Positions 28,562-38,201 of a stretch of 64,000 nucleotides of DNA are shown piece after piece. Each line of letters opens with the position of its first letter. The first letter of the stretch is position 1. Source of the DNA: Bacteroidota bacterium (GTDB lineage: Bacteria; Bacteroidota; Bacteroidia; Sphingobacteriales; Sphingobacteriaceae); NCBI GenBank assembly GCA_026224775.1, contig JAMFRP010000007.1, positions 149,057-213,056 of the forward strand. Direction: 5' to 3'. The notes under the pieces were generated by a model, which had not been told where the DNA came from, did no database searches, and worked only from the letters and a program-made list of their open reading frames with translations. The translations under genes were made by a program, and so were the position numbers.

Positions 28562-31402
28562 TTATACTTTTTTCAAGTCGCCGTTAAACTGGTATGACCT
28601 GTTTTTTTGGGTATTGATGATGATTGTTTTGCCATGATAAAGGAGTTTACAAACCCCGCCTGCTTTGGATAGTACTTTGACGTTTTGTAGCACGCCGTTA
28701 TCCCATTTAAAATCCAGTACAAAACCGCCACGGGCGCAAATGCCTTTTACATCGCCGTGAGGCAAATCGGCAGGTAAAGCAGGTAGTATTTCAATAGCAT
28801 CGCCCTGACTTTGTAGCAACATTTCGGCAAGCCCCGCGGCTCCACCAAAGTTGCCGTCTATTTGGAATGGCGGGTGGGCATCAAACAAATTGTGGTATAC
28901 TCCGCCTTTCTCTTTTCCTGAGCTTACATCGGCAGGAGAAAGCAACATATCAAACAAACGCATGGCATGATCACCTTCTTTTAACCGGGCGTATAAGTTT
29001 ACTTTCCAGGCAATGCTCCATCCCGTTCCTTCGTCGCCACGATATTTGAGGGATTGTTCGGCAGCCTTCATCAAATCGGGTCTGTCCCAGGTGATATCCG
29101 TACCGGGATAAACGCCCCACATATGCGATACATGGCGATGGGTATCGGCAGTATCGTCTTTATCTTCCATCCACTCTTGTAACTGTCCATATTTACCAAT
29201 TTTATTTGGCGCGATTTGGCCATACATGGATTTCAGCGTATCGATAAACTTGTTGTGGATGCCTAAAACACCAGCTGCAGCGATCGTATTTTTAAATAGA
29301 TCACGAATGATCTGATGATCCATGGTTGGCCCGGCGACTAAGCCGCCATGCTCCGGCGAGTTTGATGGCGTGCTGACGAGGTAGCCTGTTTTTGGGTCTA
29401 TGGTTAAAAAATGAACGAAAAATTCTGCGGCGCTACTCATATCGGGGTAAGCGCGGTCTTTCAGGAATGCCTGGTCTTTTGTAAATAAATAATGTTCCCA
29501 TAACTGGTGACAAAGCCATGCGCCACCACTCACCCAAATACCATGGGTAGATGAATTTACGGGTGCAGTTCCACGCCATAAATCGGTATTATGGTGCAAA
29601 ACCCATCCCGGTGCACCATAATGTACTTTGGCTGTAACTTTGCCGGTTTGCGCCAGATCATCAACCGCAGAAAAAAATGGGGCGCTACATGCTGATAGAT
29701 TTAACTCCTCGGCAGGCCAGTAATTCATTTCTAAATTGATGTTGGTGGTAAATTTGCTGCCCCATGGTGGTGTCAGTAAATCGTTCCAAAGTCCCTGTAA
29801 ATTCGCAGGCTGACTATTGCCCGGGCGTGATGACGAAATCAACAAATAGCGGCCGTATTGAACATATAAAGCTATTAGAGCAGGATCGGCAGTATTGCTG
29901 AATTTTAATATCCGTTCATCCGTAGGTAGGGCATCATTTGGCGTATTGCCTAAATTGATAGAGAACTTATTGAAATAAGATTGATAATCTTTAATATGAG
30001 CGGTTTTTATAGCTGCGTAGCTTTTGCCTGAAAGTTTATTAATGATGTTTTTACAGATCGCATCGGGATTGCCGGAAACATCCTTATAATTCTTGAAATT
30101 GGTTGCAGCGGTTAGGTATAAGGTAGCTTCGTTAGCATTGCTAATGCTTATATCATTTGAGGTTACCAATACTTTGCCTCCTATGGCACCAACCTGTAAA
30201 TGACTAACGCCCCGCAATACGCCATCGCTGACTTTAAGTGATAACGCCAGTGTATGAGCATCGACCTTATAAATATTGAAAGCCCTATGTAAAGTTTTAA
30301 GCAATGCTTTAAAAGTTATGCTGCCGGGCTTGCTTGCAGTTAGGTGTACAGCTATAACCTGATCGGGCGCGCTTGAAAAATATTCTCGGGTATAGGTAGT
30401 ACCGTTTGATTGGTAGCTAACATGCGCGATGGATTTGGTCAGATCAAGATCGCGGGTATAGTTTGATACTTCCTGTTTAGGGAGTTGTAAATAGAGATCA
30501 GCAAAGGGCTGGTATTCGGCATTGTAAGCGGGATGTGCGGGTGGCGAATCGCTTTGGATAACATATTTCCAATTTGATTTTAGGGCGATAAAATTTGTAG
30601 GTGCATCCTTTTCATGAACACCCAATTTTTCTTTTACCGTAGTTAATCCCCCCTTATCATAAAAATTAAGTACCTGAATGGCTATTGTATTTTTGCCTGG
30701 ATGAAGTAAATCTGCCGGGATTGTGTAACTACGATTTGAAGTATTACCAGAAGAGCCAACCAAATGACCGTTCACATAGGTAAAATCCATATCACGAACC
30801 CTACCAATATTCAAAACCATCGCTTTTCCAACCATATCCGAAGGCAGATCGAAACTATTACGAAGCCAAACAGCACCATCTAAGCCCTCAAAACCGGGAA
30901 GGACTTCCCAACCATTTGCTTGCGGTTGCGGAATAGTTTTCCATTTGCTATCGTCCAAATCAAATACAGAATATGATATATCCGAGCGCATTTTTTTAAC
31001 CCATGCTACTGAATCGGCATCATAGGTAAACTCGTGGCTCTTCATCCCCATAAAATGTTCCAGGGCAATGGATTCCGCTTCGGCTTGTTTGCCTTCAGCG
31101 ATCAGGCGGCGGATAATGGGTAAATATTTTGCTGCTCCTTTACGGGCATAAGCTCTCGGGCCGCCGGTCCACAGGGTTTGTTCGTTAAACTGAATGTGAT
31201 CTTCATCTGCTCCGCCAAATATCATGGCACCTAAGCGGCCATTACCAACGGGTAGGGCGTCTGTCCATTTTTGGGCGGGTTGTTTATACCAGAGTCTTAA
31301 ATTATTTTGTGAGAAACTATGTTCAGGATTAATCACCGCGAACAGCAGAACCGTTGCAGTAAGTAATATCCGGGTTGTAAATATGTTGGTTTTCCTGTTC
31401 AT
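28562..31402 (-). CDS. GH95 alpha-L-fucosidase/alpha-L-galactosidase with an inserted jelly-roll domain
   Basis: A 946-residue exported GH95 enzyme. Family markers are present: N-terminal LPVGNGRLGAMIFGG, the TNINLEMNYW motif (Asn554 and Asn556), LWEHYLF (Glu636), and PPFQIDGNFGG (Asp849). GH95 enzymes release alpha-1,2-L-fucose or alpha-L-galactose; an RG-II-active member removes L-galactose from side chain A. It is about 150 residues longer than typical GH95 proteins because residues about 125-285 interrupt the N-terminal beta domain with a GH2-N/CBM-like jelly roll (GAVWLRNSFDLP, YVNGHLVGSSG), after which the family sequence resumes at YQPFADLYLQLP. It lies between the 914-residue enzyme gene (5 bases upstream) and GH2. 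Confidence 0.88.
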   Translation of the reverse strand: MNRKTNIFTTRILLTATVLLFAVINPEHSFSQNNLRLWYKQPAQKWTDALPVGNGRLGAMIFGGADEDHIQFNEQTLWTGGPRAYARKGAAKYLPIIRRLIAEGKQAEAESIALEHFMGMKSHEFTYDADSVAWVKKMRSDISYSVFDLDDSKWKTIPQPQANGWEVLPGFEGLDGAVWLRNSFDLPSDMVGKAMVLNIGRVRDMDFTYVNGHLVGSSGNTSNRSYTIPADLLHPGKNTIAIQVLNFYDKGGLTTVKEKLGVHEKDAPTNFIALKSNWKYVIQSDSPPAHPAYNAEYQPFADLYLQLPKQEVSNYTRDLDLTKSIAHVSYQSNGTTYTREYFSSAPDQVIAVHLTASKPGSITFKALLKTLHRAFNIYKVDAHTLALSLKVSDGVLRGVSHLQVGAIGGKVLVTSNDISISNANEATLYLTAATNFKNYKDVSGNPDAICKNIINKLSGKSYAAIKTAHIKDYQSYFNKFSINLGNTPNDALPTDERILKFSNTADPALIALYVQYGRYLLISSSRPGNSQPANLQGLWNDLLTPPWGSKFTTNINLEMNYWPAEELNLSACSAPFFSAVDDLAQTGKVTAKVHYGAPGWVLHHNTDLWRGTAPVNSSTHGIWVSGGAWLCHQLWEHYLFTKDQAFLKDRAYPDMSSAAEFFVHFLTIDPKTGYLVSTPSNSPEHGGLVAGPTMDHQIIRDLFKNTIAAAGVLGIHNKFIDTLKSMYGQIAPNKIGKYGQLQEWMEDKDDTADTHRHVSHMWGVYPGTDITWDRPDLMKAAEQSLKYRGDEGTGWSIAWKVNLYARLKEGDHAMRLFDMLLSPADVSSGKEKGGVYHNLFDAHPPFQIDGNFGGAAGLAEMLLQSQGDAIEILPALPADLPHGDVKGICARGGFVLDFKWDNGVLQNVKVLSKAGGVCKLLYHGKTIIINTQKNRSYQFNGDLKKV

Positions 31403-31407
31403 TTAAA

Positions 31408-34152
31408 TTAGTTAAACAACCACCTTAAATCTTTGATATTACCCTCGTTACTTAAGCCTGCATCATAAATCGGAATGGTTGCGGAATCATCCACAAAACC
31501 CAATACTAAGCAAGCACCCTTGCCTAAACTTAAGGTATTATTGCCTGCTTTAAAGGTGTAGGTATGTACATTCACTGGGGGTAAACCGTCGATTTGAATA
31601 GCATTGGCAATCTTAATATCAGCCTGACCGTAATCATTGGCTGTTGCATCTGTTTCCAGCTGAGGTTCCTGTAAATACTTGCTTTCTTTACTTAAAAAAT
31701 ATCCAACCAAAACTTTAACAGGTTTGGTATTGGTAAAGTTGATGGTGGTACCATCAGCAACCTGAGTAGCTCTATTTAATTTGATGCCCTGTAAGCCAAC
31801 CAGTTCAGGGGCTATGTTTTTAATTTGGACGGCAGTATCCGTAAACACCTGACTCCCTGCCGATACTTTGTAAAAATCAGCATTAGTTAAAGTTACCGGG
31901 GCATCAACCAATTGTATCTTTTGTTGCTTTTGGGCGATGGACTTCGGCATTTTAAGGGAATCGATATTTCGCTTAAAATTGTTTAACTCCTTTTGGTATA
32001 GTGGTAACAGCTCAACCCAGGTTTTATTTTTACCATCGTTGCCCCCTACCGGGATTTTGCGTTGCTTGGTTTGCATACTGTTGGCATACAAATAAGCGGT
32101 TTTGGTAAGATCTACTAATTGCTGGTAATAATTCAAACTGATCTGCAATTCAGGCAAAGCTTTATCCAAATCACTAACATCATCAGAATATTTGTAACGC
32201 AGTACCCATAATGCCGCTTTTGCTTTATGCGCGTAGGAATTGGCCATGGCGTTATAACAATACATATCGTTTTTAAGGCGGTCAAACTCTGCTTTATCAA
32301 TAGTTACACCTTTATCGGCTGCATCAATAGCCTTTACCGCGTTGTTGCCTTCTTCTATAATATCATTAATTACCTTAACCGGAGTTTCGCCAACGTGTGG
32401 CTGGTGTTTCCATTCTTTGGCGGCGTATTCACTTAACATTTCTCCTTCAGGGCCCTCAGAATTGTATAGTAATGAGAATAGGCCATATTTTTCAGGGTCG
32501 ACTAATTCGTTCATAGTCATGCCCAATGTCATGGTTTGACGGTTGCCATCGGTGATACCGAAACGCCTTAATATCTTGGGTGAAATCTCGCCGGATTGTT
32601 CATAGGCATCTAAAATATCTTTGCCGTGCTCAAAATCGCAGCCATATTTTGAGGATAATTGTTGTGACCAATACTTAACTTCTTCGCTCCTATCACGATG
32701 ACAATTCCAAGCATAGCGCGACCATTCTTTGTACCAGATCCAGTCCCTGTCCATCTCTAACTCACGTGTCGAGGTATTATCAGCGGTATATGGCCAATCC
32801 CAGTAAGATGCTTGTGGGTATATATGGATCCCGTTTGATTTATCGGTATTATGCATCGCCTGAACGCATTTTTGTATAAAATCATCTGATCCATACCTGA
32901 AAGGCTCAAGGTTAGCCAAAATGTGCACATTTTCAATTTCAACAGGGCCAAGTTTGCTTAGGGTTTGGTGCAGGTCGACCCAGGGTCCATGCGGCGTATA
33001 AGTAGTTAAAGCTTCACCATTGTACTTGATCATGGTATACAGGTTGCTGTATAATGGTTTGGCGTATTTCATATCCGATGGCGCATCGGTATCATGCGCG
33101 CGAAGAACGATCGGCGGTTCATCGGTACGACCTAAGGCATGCAGCCCATCTTTTACCCCCGGAATTATTGTTTTAGTGAACCAATCAATATCATCCTGCC
33201 CTACGCCCTCCATTGCTTCGCCTAATGTTACTAGCAAACCTACGTTAGGGTATTTTTGTACAAACGCGGCAATAGATTTACGGGTATAATCAGCAATGAT
33301 AGGTACGATATGACGGTTGCGATCTTGTGTTTTCAGGTGATTATGATCGGCAAAAGGCTTGGAAACGATGATGTTGTAAAAACCCTGAATTACCCATATA
33401 CCACGTTTATCAGCTTCGCGGGTAAGGAAGTTGTATATGTCTACGTTCTTTTCATAGGTAGCTTCGTCTACCTCCAATGCATAAGGATAATCCTTTACCT
33501 TAACAAGCGAAGCAAAGGGGTGACCACTCCATAAGTAAAGTGAATTCATACGGTTTTGAGCTAGCGAATCCAGATATTTAATCCACAGTGCCTTATCATA
33601 AAACCATGGGAAATTTTGCGGGGTATAAGGGTATTCATACGTACCACGACCGGGTAATAGCTCGGGTTTTTGAATCCCTATGCAGGCACCGCGCAATACC
33701 ATTTCGGGCTGATCAATTTGGTTGATATTTACAGGGAGCGAGTGGTTTGATTTTAATTCGTCTGCCAATTCAAGGCAACCATATAAGGCACCTGAATTAT
33801 CTGCCCCGGCAATAACTATATTACCTGAAGTTCCATTAATGGCAAAACCCTCTTTACCGGGTAATTTGTTTAGATGGATATGCCATTTAGTATAATACTT
33901 TTTGATTAGGGGATCATTTAACAACCCGATAATTATGGTGCTGCCGTTATTTTGAAGATTGGCTTTTTCCGTTACAGCGTAACCTTGCCACTTTAACTGC
34001 TGCTCTAATTTTTGCACCCCGTACTTAACACGTGCATGGGCTGAGCCGGAAAATACTACTGTAACGCTTTTGGTTGGTTTTATACCAGTTGCCTTACAAA
34101 CAAGAGTGCTAAACAAACAGGTACAGAAAACAATATTAAATATGATCCTCAT
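31408..34152 (-). CDS. Large glycosidase with GH67-N-like domain, candidate alpha-D-galacturonidase (GH138-like)
   Basis: A 914-residue exported protein and the first gene of operon 2. A signal peptide covers residues 1-22. Residues ~25-145 match the small alpha/beta domain found at the N-terminus of GH67, GH20 and GH84 enzymes (IIIGLLNDP, IVIAGADNSGALYGCLEL). A TIM barrel follows (~150-520) with candidate acids Glu312 or Glu315 in TLGEAMEG and Glu380 in KYNGEALT. A helical region (~590-760) and a C-terminal beta domain complete it. Length and layout recall proteins labelled alpha-d-galacturonidase, and GH138 enzymes of RG-II chain A; I cannot confirm the family without a search. A predicted promoter with the PUL motif lies upstream (34263-34350). 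Confidence 0.5.
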   Translation of the reverse strand: MRIIFNIVFCTCLFSTLVCKATGIKPTKSVTVVFSGSAHARVKYGVQKLEQQLKWQGYAVTEKANLQNNGSTIIIGLLNDPLIKKYYTKWHIHLNKLPGKEGFAINGTSGNIVIAGADNSGALYGCLELADELKSNHSLPVNINQIDQPEMVLRGACIGIQKPELLPGRGTYEYPYTPQNFPWFYDKALWIKYLDSLAQNRMNSLYLWSGHPFASLVKVKDYPYALEVDEATYEKNVDIYNFLTREADKRGIWVIQGFYNIIVSKPFADHNHLKTQDRNRHIVPIIADYTRKSIAAFVQKYPNVGLLVTLGEAMEGVGQDDIDWFTKTIIPGVKDGLHALGRTDEPPIVLRAHDTDAPSDMKYAKPLYSNLYTMIKYNGEALTTYTPHGPWVDLHQTLSKLGPVEIENVHILANLEPFRYGSDDFIQKCVQAMHNTDKSNGIHIYPQASYWDWPYTADNTSTRELEMDRDWIWYKEWSRYAWNCHRDRSEEVKYWSQQLSSKYGCDFEHGKDILDAYEQSGEISPKILRRFGITDGNRQTMTLGMTMNELVDPEKYGLFSLLYNSEGPEGEMLSEYAAKEWKHQPHVGETPVKVINDIIEEGNNAVKAIDAADKGVTIDKAEFDRLKNDMYCYNAMANSYAHKAKAALWVLRYKYSDDVSDLDKALPELQISLNYYQQLVDLTKTAYLYANSMQTKQRKIPVGGNDGKNKTWVELLPLYQKELNNFKRNIDSLKMPKSIAQKQQKIQLVDAPVTLTNADFYKVSAGSQVFTDTAVQIKNIAPELVGLQGIKLNRATQVADGTTINFTNTKPVKVLVGYFLSKESKYLQEPQLETDATANDYGQADIKIANAIQIDGLPPVNVHTYTFKAGNNTLSLGKGACLVLGFVDDSATIPIYDAGLSNEGNIKDLRWLFN

Positions 34153-34262
34153 AGATTAACAGGTACAAACACAATGAAAAGATTTGCAAATATTCGGGCA
34201 ACAAAACATTGCAGAAATTGGTATTAAAAATGAACTTAGGTTAAAATACTTTTTGGTTCTAT

Positions 34263-34350
34263 AAACAGTCAAATCTATTAGTCCTGCGGCATTAAATACT
34301 GCTGATTTTTTTCAAGCTATTGTACTATGTTATCATCAAAGGATTAATTA
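34263..34350 (-). promoter_or_regulatory. Candidate activator-dependent promoter of PUL operon 2
   Basis: On the minus strand the motif at 34318-34350 (TAATTA, then GATGATAA, then TACAATA) is followed after 40 bases by TAGATTTG (34277-34270), a perfect TAnnTTTG -7 element, giving a start near 34263 and a leader of about 110 bases. No -33 TTG is seen. Motif and spacing match the operon 1 promoter. Confidence 0.55.
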
Positions 34351-34576
34351 AATTTAAACCTGATCGGATGGCATGGGTGTTTCAGTTTGGCGGAAATTCC
34401 GGGTTAAAAGCTATAATTTCTTATCAAAAAACACCAAAAAACGAATAAAAAAGAGCTTTTTTTGATGTTTTCAAGGCCTAATTTAAGCACTTTTGGGTCA
34501 AAAACTGGCTAAATAAGGAGTTAAAAACTGCTTTTTTAGGTACTTTTCGGGCATTTTTGGGGCTAAAAGTGTACCA

Positions 34577-34622
34577 ACTGTACCGCTTGTTTCATATGTG
34601 CCGTGGTACAGTGCATAACAGT
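34577..34622. repeat. Inverted repeat plus 17-base element shared with the rhaT leader
   Basis: ACTGTACC at 34577-34584 pairs with GGTACAGT at 34605-34612. The second arm is the start of a 17-base element (34606-34622) that recurs with one mismatch at 46047-46063. It lies 4 bases beyond the stop codon of the MGH1-type gene and about 450 bases ahead of operon 2. Confidence 0.55.
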
Positions 34623-34625
34623 GGT

Positions 34626-36176
34626 TTATGAGTTTAACTTAACGGTTACTTTTTTCAGCTCTGTTCCGTGGTAGATGACTTTGCCATCAACATACACAAA
34701 AAAGCCTGCCCCGTGGTGATATTTAGATCCTTTTTCGTCCCACAGAATGGTTAGGATGTGACCGTGATATGCAACATCATCCAGACAGAACCATGCCCAT
34801 TGCCCTTTTGGTATCAGTGGAGCAATTTCGAGCACATTATCAGCTCTTGGTCTTAGCCCAATTAAATCGCTGATAACCAGGTCGCAGAACCCGGAGTGGT
34901 TATAATAGCTGCTTCTTGGGTTATCGCCCTTTAACCAATAGCCAGTTTTTTCATCCTGATACTCCCCCAGATAAGGAACACCACGCTTAATGTGCGACAT
35001 AGCGTATTTATGAAACTGGTCATAAAAAACCTTCGCCGACATATCATCATGATTGGTATAATTATCAATCAGGTTAGCCAATGCCTTTAATGTTTGGGTA
35101 GTAGCAAATGGCCATATAGCCCCATCCCACTCACTACCATGCCCGCTGCCATGTGTACGGAACAATGGATGGCGCCTTTCGGCTGTGGTTATGCCCCATG
35201 GCGCGTTGAATCCTTTAACATCAGGCAGCTGCTTCCATTGTTCGGCATATTTTGCCTTATCATCTGGCAGGTTAAAGTACCATGGGATAAATCCTAATTC
35301 TTCACGGGCATCGGCAAAATGGCCATCTGGCTTTTTCACCTCGAAGAATTTGGCGCTGTCATCCCACAAACTATCCTGTACCAATTGCTTAAGCTGCGCG
35401 GCTTTTTGCTGGTAGATGGTTTTCAGCGTGTCGTTCCCGGTTATAGCAGCCATTTTAGCTAAAGCATTGGCATTGCCAAACATATAGCTATTAATGGTCG
35501 GGCGGATATTCTTTACATGCCTGCCGCCACTGATGGATTCTTCCATCGCATCCCTTACATCATACTGCCAAAACAGTTTGCTGGGTAATTGATGCTCGCT
35601 TTCCCATTGGCGGTAATCATTATCCAATGCCGGAAGAGATTGCTTGATGAATGTCTTATCCAGATTGGTTAGGTAGAAATTATAAACAGCGTCATCTAAC
35701 CAACTACTAAAGGCATGCAGATGTGGTTTAGCTTGCTTAGGATCATCGTATAACCAAAAGTTGACATAATCCCTGATGTACTCCTGATCCCGCAGCCAGC
35801 GGCCTTCATATATCTGGTGCCCCAGCGCGCTGCTAACGGTATTGTATTCGCCTGCCCAGTTTACGTTGGTAATGAATTCTGTAAACACAAAGCCATCCGG
35901 GGTTTTTACCAGGTGCTTGCGGAATGTCCACCAGCGGTAATAATAAATTTTCTCGATCGCTGAATCCGGGCATTCAAAAAGTGGAACGTTATCTGCCAGC
36001 CATTCAGAAGCATGGTCGTTGGTGATATAGTTTTTTACAGTTTCTGTATCGATAGAATTAAAATAGCTGATATAGCTTTTTAATTTACCGGTTGTGAGTA
36101 TATTCTTTTGCTGTGCCCCGCAGAAAAGGCTTGCGCTTAGTATTAGTATTGTGAAAAAAATTGGCTTCAGCTTCAT
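34626..36176 (-). CDS. Six-hairpin (MGH1-type, GH63/GH37-like) secreted glycosidase
   Basis: A 516-residue exported protein with signal peptide ending FCGAQ. The sequence is the alpha/alpha six-barrel type used by GH63, GH37 and related families: repeated Trp-rich helices (IYEGRWLRDQEYIRDYVNFW, FWQYDVRDAMEESISGG, GSGHGSEWDGAIWPFATT) and a C-terminal jelly-roll tail (PLIPKGQWAWFCLDDVAYHG). Candidate catalytic acids are the Asp of QYDVRDAMEES and the Glu/Asp of SEWDGAIWP. Substrate is unknown. It is transcribed towards operon 2 but separated by 473 bases, and divergent from the second PL1 gene, so it probably has its own promoter in 36177-36447. Confidence 0.7.
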   Translation of the reverse strand: MKLKPIFFTILILSASLFCGAQQKNILTTGKLKSYISYFNSIDTETVKNYITNDHASEWLADNVPLFECPDSAIEKIYYYRWWTFRKHLVKTPDGFVFTEFITNVNWAGEYNTVSSALGHQIYEGRWLRDQEYIRDYVNFWLYDDPKQAKPHLHAFSSWLDDAVYNFYLTNLDKTFIKQSLPALDNDYRQWESEHQLPSKLFWQYDVRDAMEESISGGRHVKNIRPTINSYMFGNANALAKMAAITGNDTLKTIYQQKAAQLKQLVQDSLWDDSAKFFEVKKPDGHFADAREELGFIPWYFNLPDDKAKYAEQWKQLPDVKGFNAPWGITTAERRHPLFRTHGSGHGSEWDGAIWPFATTQTLKALANLIDNYTNHDDMSAKVFYDQFHKYAMSHIKRGVPYLGEYQDEKTGYWLKGDNPRSSYYNHSGFCDLVISDLIGLRPRADNVLEIAPLIPKGQWAWFCLDDVAYHGHILTILWDEKGSKYHHGAGFFVYVDGKVIYHGTELKKVTVKLNS

Positions 36177-36447
36177 TTTAGATATACATTAATTGACATC
36201 CCGAAAATTATAATTGGCTTAATAAGTAATGTAAATTTATAGGTATTTATCATTAAAAAACAAGCGCACAGGCCATACATGCTAAAATTGTATATCAGCT
36301 AGAAAAAATCCTATACTAAAGGACTTTTTGTAGTTCGCATATTTGGAATGATAATTTTAACCTAATTGTCTGATAAATTGTATAAACAGTAACCGGTATT
36401 AATAACCAATGTGCCAGTTAACCATCACCAAATTATAATTAAAAAAA

Positions 36448-38100
36448 ATGAAAAGGAACATCATTGCTTTGATTGCCTTAGTGGGCGCTGCCTGTACCTG
36501 TCAAACTGCTTTGGCGCAATACCCGCGTGTGCCACCGGCTATGCAGGCAAAATCAGATTCTATTTACAATATTGAGAAACTACGTTCTGATAAGGCGTTT
36601 GAAAAAGCCATGCCGGCCATAGAAAAAGACGAAAAGAATGGAAAGCCATATGTGCCATGGGCGGCAAAACCATCAGATTTACCACAAGCCAAAATACCTG
36701 CATTCCCGGGTGCTGAAGGCGGCGGTATGTATTCATTCGGTGGTCGTGGTGGCAGGGTAATCGAGGTTACCAACCTGAACGATTATGGACCGGGCTCTCT
36801 TCGCGATGCCTGCGAACAAGGTGGAGCGAGAATAGTAGTATTTAACGTTGCCGGTATAATTCATTTGAGCCAGCCTATCAGCATCAGGGCACCTTATATA
36901 AGTATTGAAGGACAAAGTGCACCCGGCGACGGAATTTGCATTGCAGGTGAATCTGTTTGGGTAGATACCCACGATGTAGTGGTAAGGTTTGTGCGTTTCC
37001 GCAGAGGCGCTACTGATGTAACCCGCAGGGACGATGCTTTCGGTGGTAACCCTATAGGTAATATTATGGTCGACCACGTTTCAGGAAGCTGGGGTTTGGA
37101 TGAAGTAATGTCGATGTACAGGCACGTTTATAATCGTCAGGGTAAAAAAGGAGATAAATTACCTACGGTAAATATTACCATGCAAAACTGCATGTTTGCT
37201 GAGGGTTTGGATACCTACAACCATGCATTCGGAAGTACGCTTGGCGGCTTAAACAGCACCTTTATGCGCGATCTTTGGGCCAATAATATCAGCCGCAACC
37301 CTTCTGTGGGTATGTATGGCGATTTTGGCTTTGTAGACAACGTAATATTTAATTGGTGGGATAGAAGCGCCGATGGTGGTGATAACAATTCACTATTTAA
37401 CTTTTTTAACAACTATTACAAACCAGGGCCTATTACAGATATTAAGAAACCAGTTGGGCATAGGATATTAAAACCAGAATCAGGTAGATCGCCGGAAAGC
37501 AAGGGCTTATTTGGCCGTGTATATGCCAATGGTAATATTATGGAAGGTGATGATAAAGTAACCCAAAATAACTGGGATGGTGGTATACAAATTGGCGAAA
37601 TGCCAGATGCGGGGAAATATACCGACAGCATCCGGGTTAATAAACCTTTCCCGATAGCGCCCATAACAGTTATATCTGCAAAACAGGCATATGATTATGT
37701 TTTGGCTAATGTAGGCTGTTTTTTACCGAGAAGAGATGCTGTTGATAAGCGTATCATCAACGACGTAAGAACCGGCAAAATAGCTTATGTGGAGGGTACC
37801 GATAATAATAACGGCAACAAATGGGTTAAACACCGTCTGCCTGATTCATCATACAAAAAAGGAATTATAACTGATATTTCGCAAGTGGGCGGCTATCCTG
37901 AATACAAAGGCACACCTTACAAGGATTCGGATCATGATGGAATACCGGATGCCTATGAAATTAAACATGGCCTTAACCCGCATGATCCCAGCGACGCTGC
38001 ATTACCTGCTAAAAATGGAGGTGGCTATACCAACATTGAAGTTTACTTAAATAGTCTGGTGCCATTAAATACCGTAATACCGGTAGGCTATAAAAACTAA
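36448..38100 (+). CDS. PL1-type pectate lyase with calcium-binding C-terminal tail (copy 2)
   Basis: A 550-residue secreted lyase and a whole-length paralogue of the protein at 8244-9914: the same signal-peptide context (ALAQYPRVPPAMQ), the block KIPAFPGAEGGG, IEGQSAPGDG, RRDDAFGG, NIMVDHVSGSWG and the tail DSDHDGIPDAYE. Differences cluster in the loops (GKKGDKLPTVN, the RHVYNRQ region) and in shorter inserts near residues 395-420, which may shift product length or methylation tolerance. It is the only enzyme gene of the PUL on the plus strand, is monocistronic, and ends in a strong hairpin terminator. Confidence 0.88.
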   Translation: MKRNIIALIALVGAACTCQTALAQYPRVPPAMQAKSDSIYNIEKLRSDKAFEKAMPAIEKDEKNGKPYVPWAAKPSDLPQAKIPAFPGAEGGGMYSFGGRGGRVIEVTNLNDYGPGSLRDACEQGGARIVVFNVAGIIHLSQPISIRAPYISIEGQSAPGDGICIAGESVWVDTHDVVVRFVRFRRGATDVTRRDDAFGGNPIGNIMVDHVSGSWGLDEVMSMYRHVYNRQGKKGDKLPTVNITMQNCMFAEGLDTYNHAFGSTLGGLNSTFMRDLWANNISRNPSVGMYGDFGFVDNVIFNWWDRSADGGDNNSLFNFFNNYYKPGPITDIKKPVGHRILKPESGRSPESKGLFGRVYANGNIMEGDDKVTQNNWDGGIQIGEMPDAGKYTDSIRVNKPFPIAPITVISAKQAYDYVLANVGCFLPRRDAVDKRIINDVRTGKIAYVEGTDNNNGNKWVKHRLPDSSYKKGIITDISQVGGYPEYKGTPYKDSDHDGIPDAYEIKHGLNPHDPSDAALPAKNGGGYTNIEVYLNSLVPLNTVIPVGYKN

Positions 38101-38124
38101 ATACCCCTTATCCTAATCACAACA

Positions 38125-38170
38125 AAACCCCTGGTTTGCTAATGCTTACCAGGGGTTTATTTTTTTATTA
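38125..38170 (+). terminator. Rho-independent terminator after the second PL1 gene
   Basis: An 11-base perfect stem (38125-38135 and 38148-38158, AAACCCCTGGT with its complement) with a 12-base loop is followed by TATTTTTTTATT. It starts 25 bases after the stop codon. The reverse strand also gives a hairpin followed by T-residues, so it may stop the converging fbp transcript too. Confidence 0.85.
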
Positions 38171-38201
38171 TTGATTTTTATAGGGGTATAAGCTTAACTA
38201 G

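Larger units (their letters stand above)
34153..34625. other. Intergenic region upstream of PUL operon 2
   Basis: 473 bases with no credible gene. It contains the operon 2 promoter candidate (34263-34350), a GC-poor stretch with several T- and A-tracts (34430-34560; the AAAAAG/CTTTTTT stem near 34450 could stop leftward transcripts from the MGH1-type gene), an 8-base inverted repeat ACTGTACC/GGTACAGT (34577-34584 and 34605-34612) and a 17-base element repeated upstream of rhaT. Confidence 0.8.

Noticed and set aside
34430..34470. Strong terminator after the MGH1-type gene
   Set aside because: A- and T-tracts can pair, but the stem is nearly pure A:T and too weak to call as a terminator.
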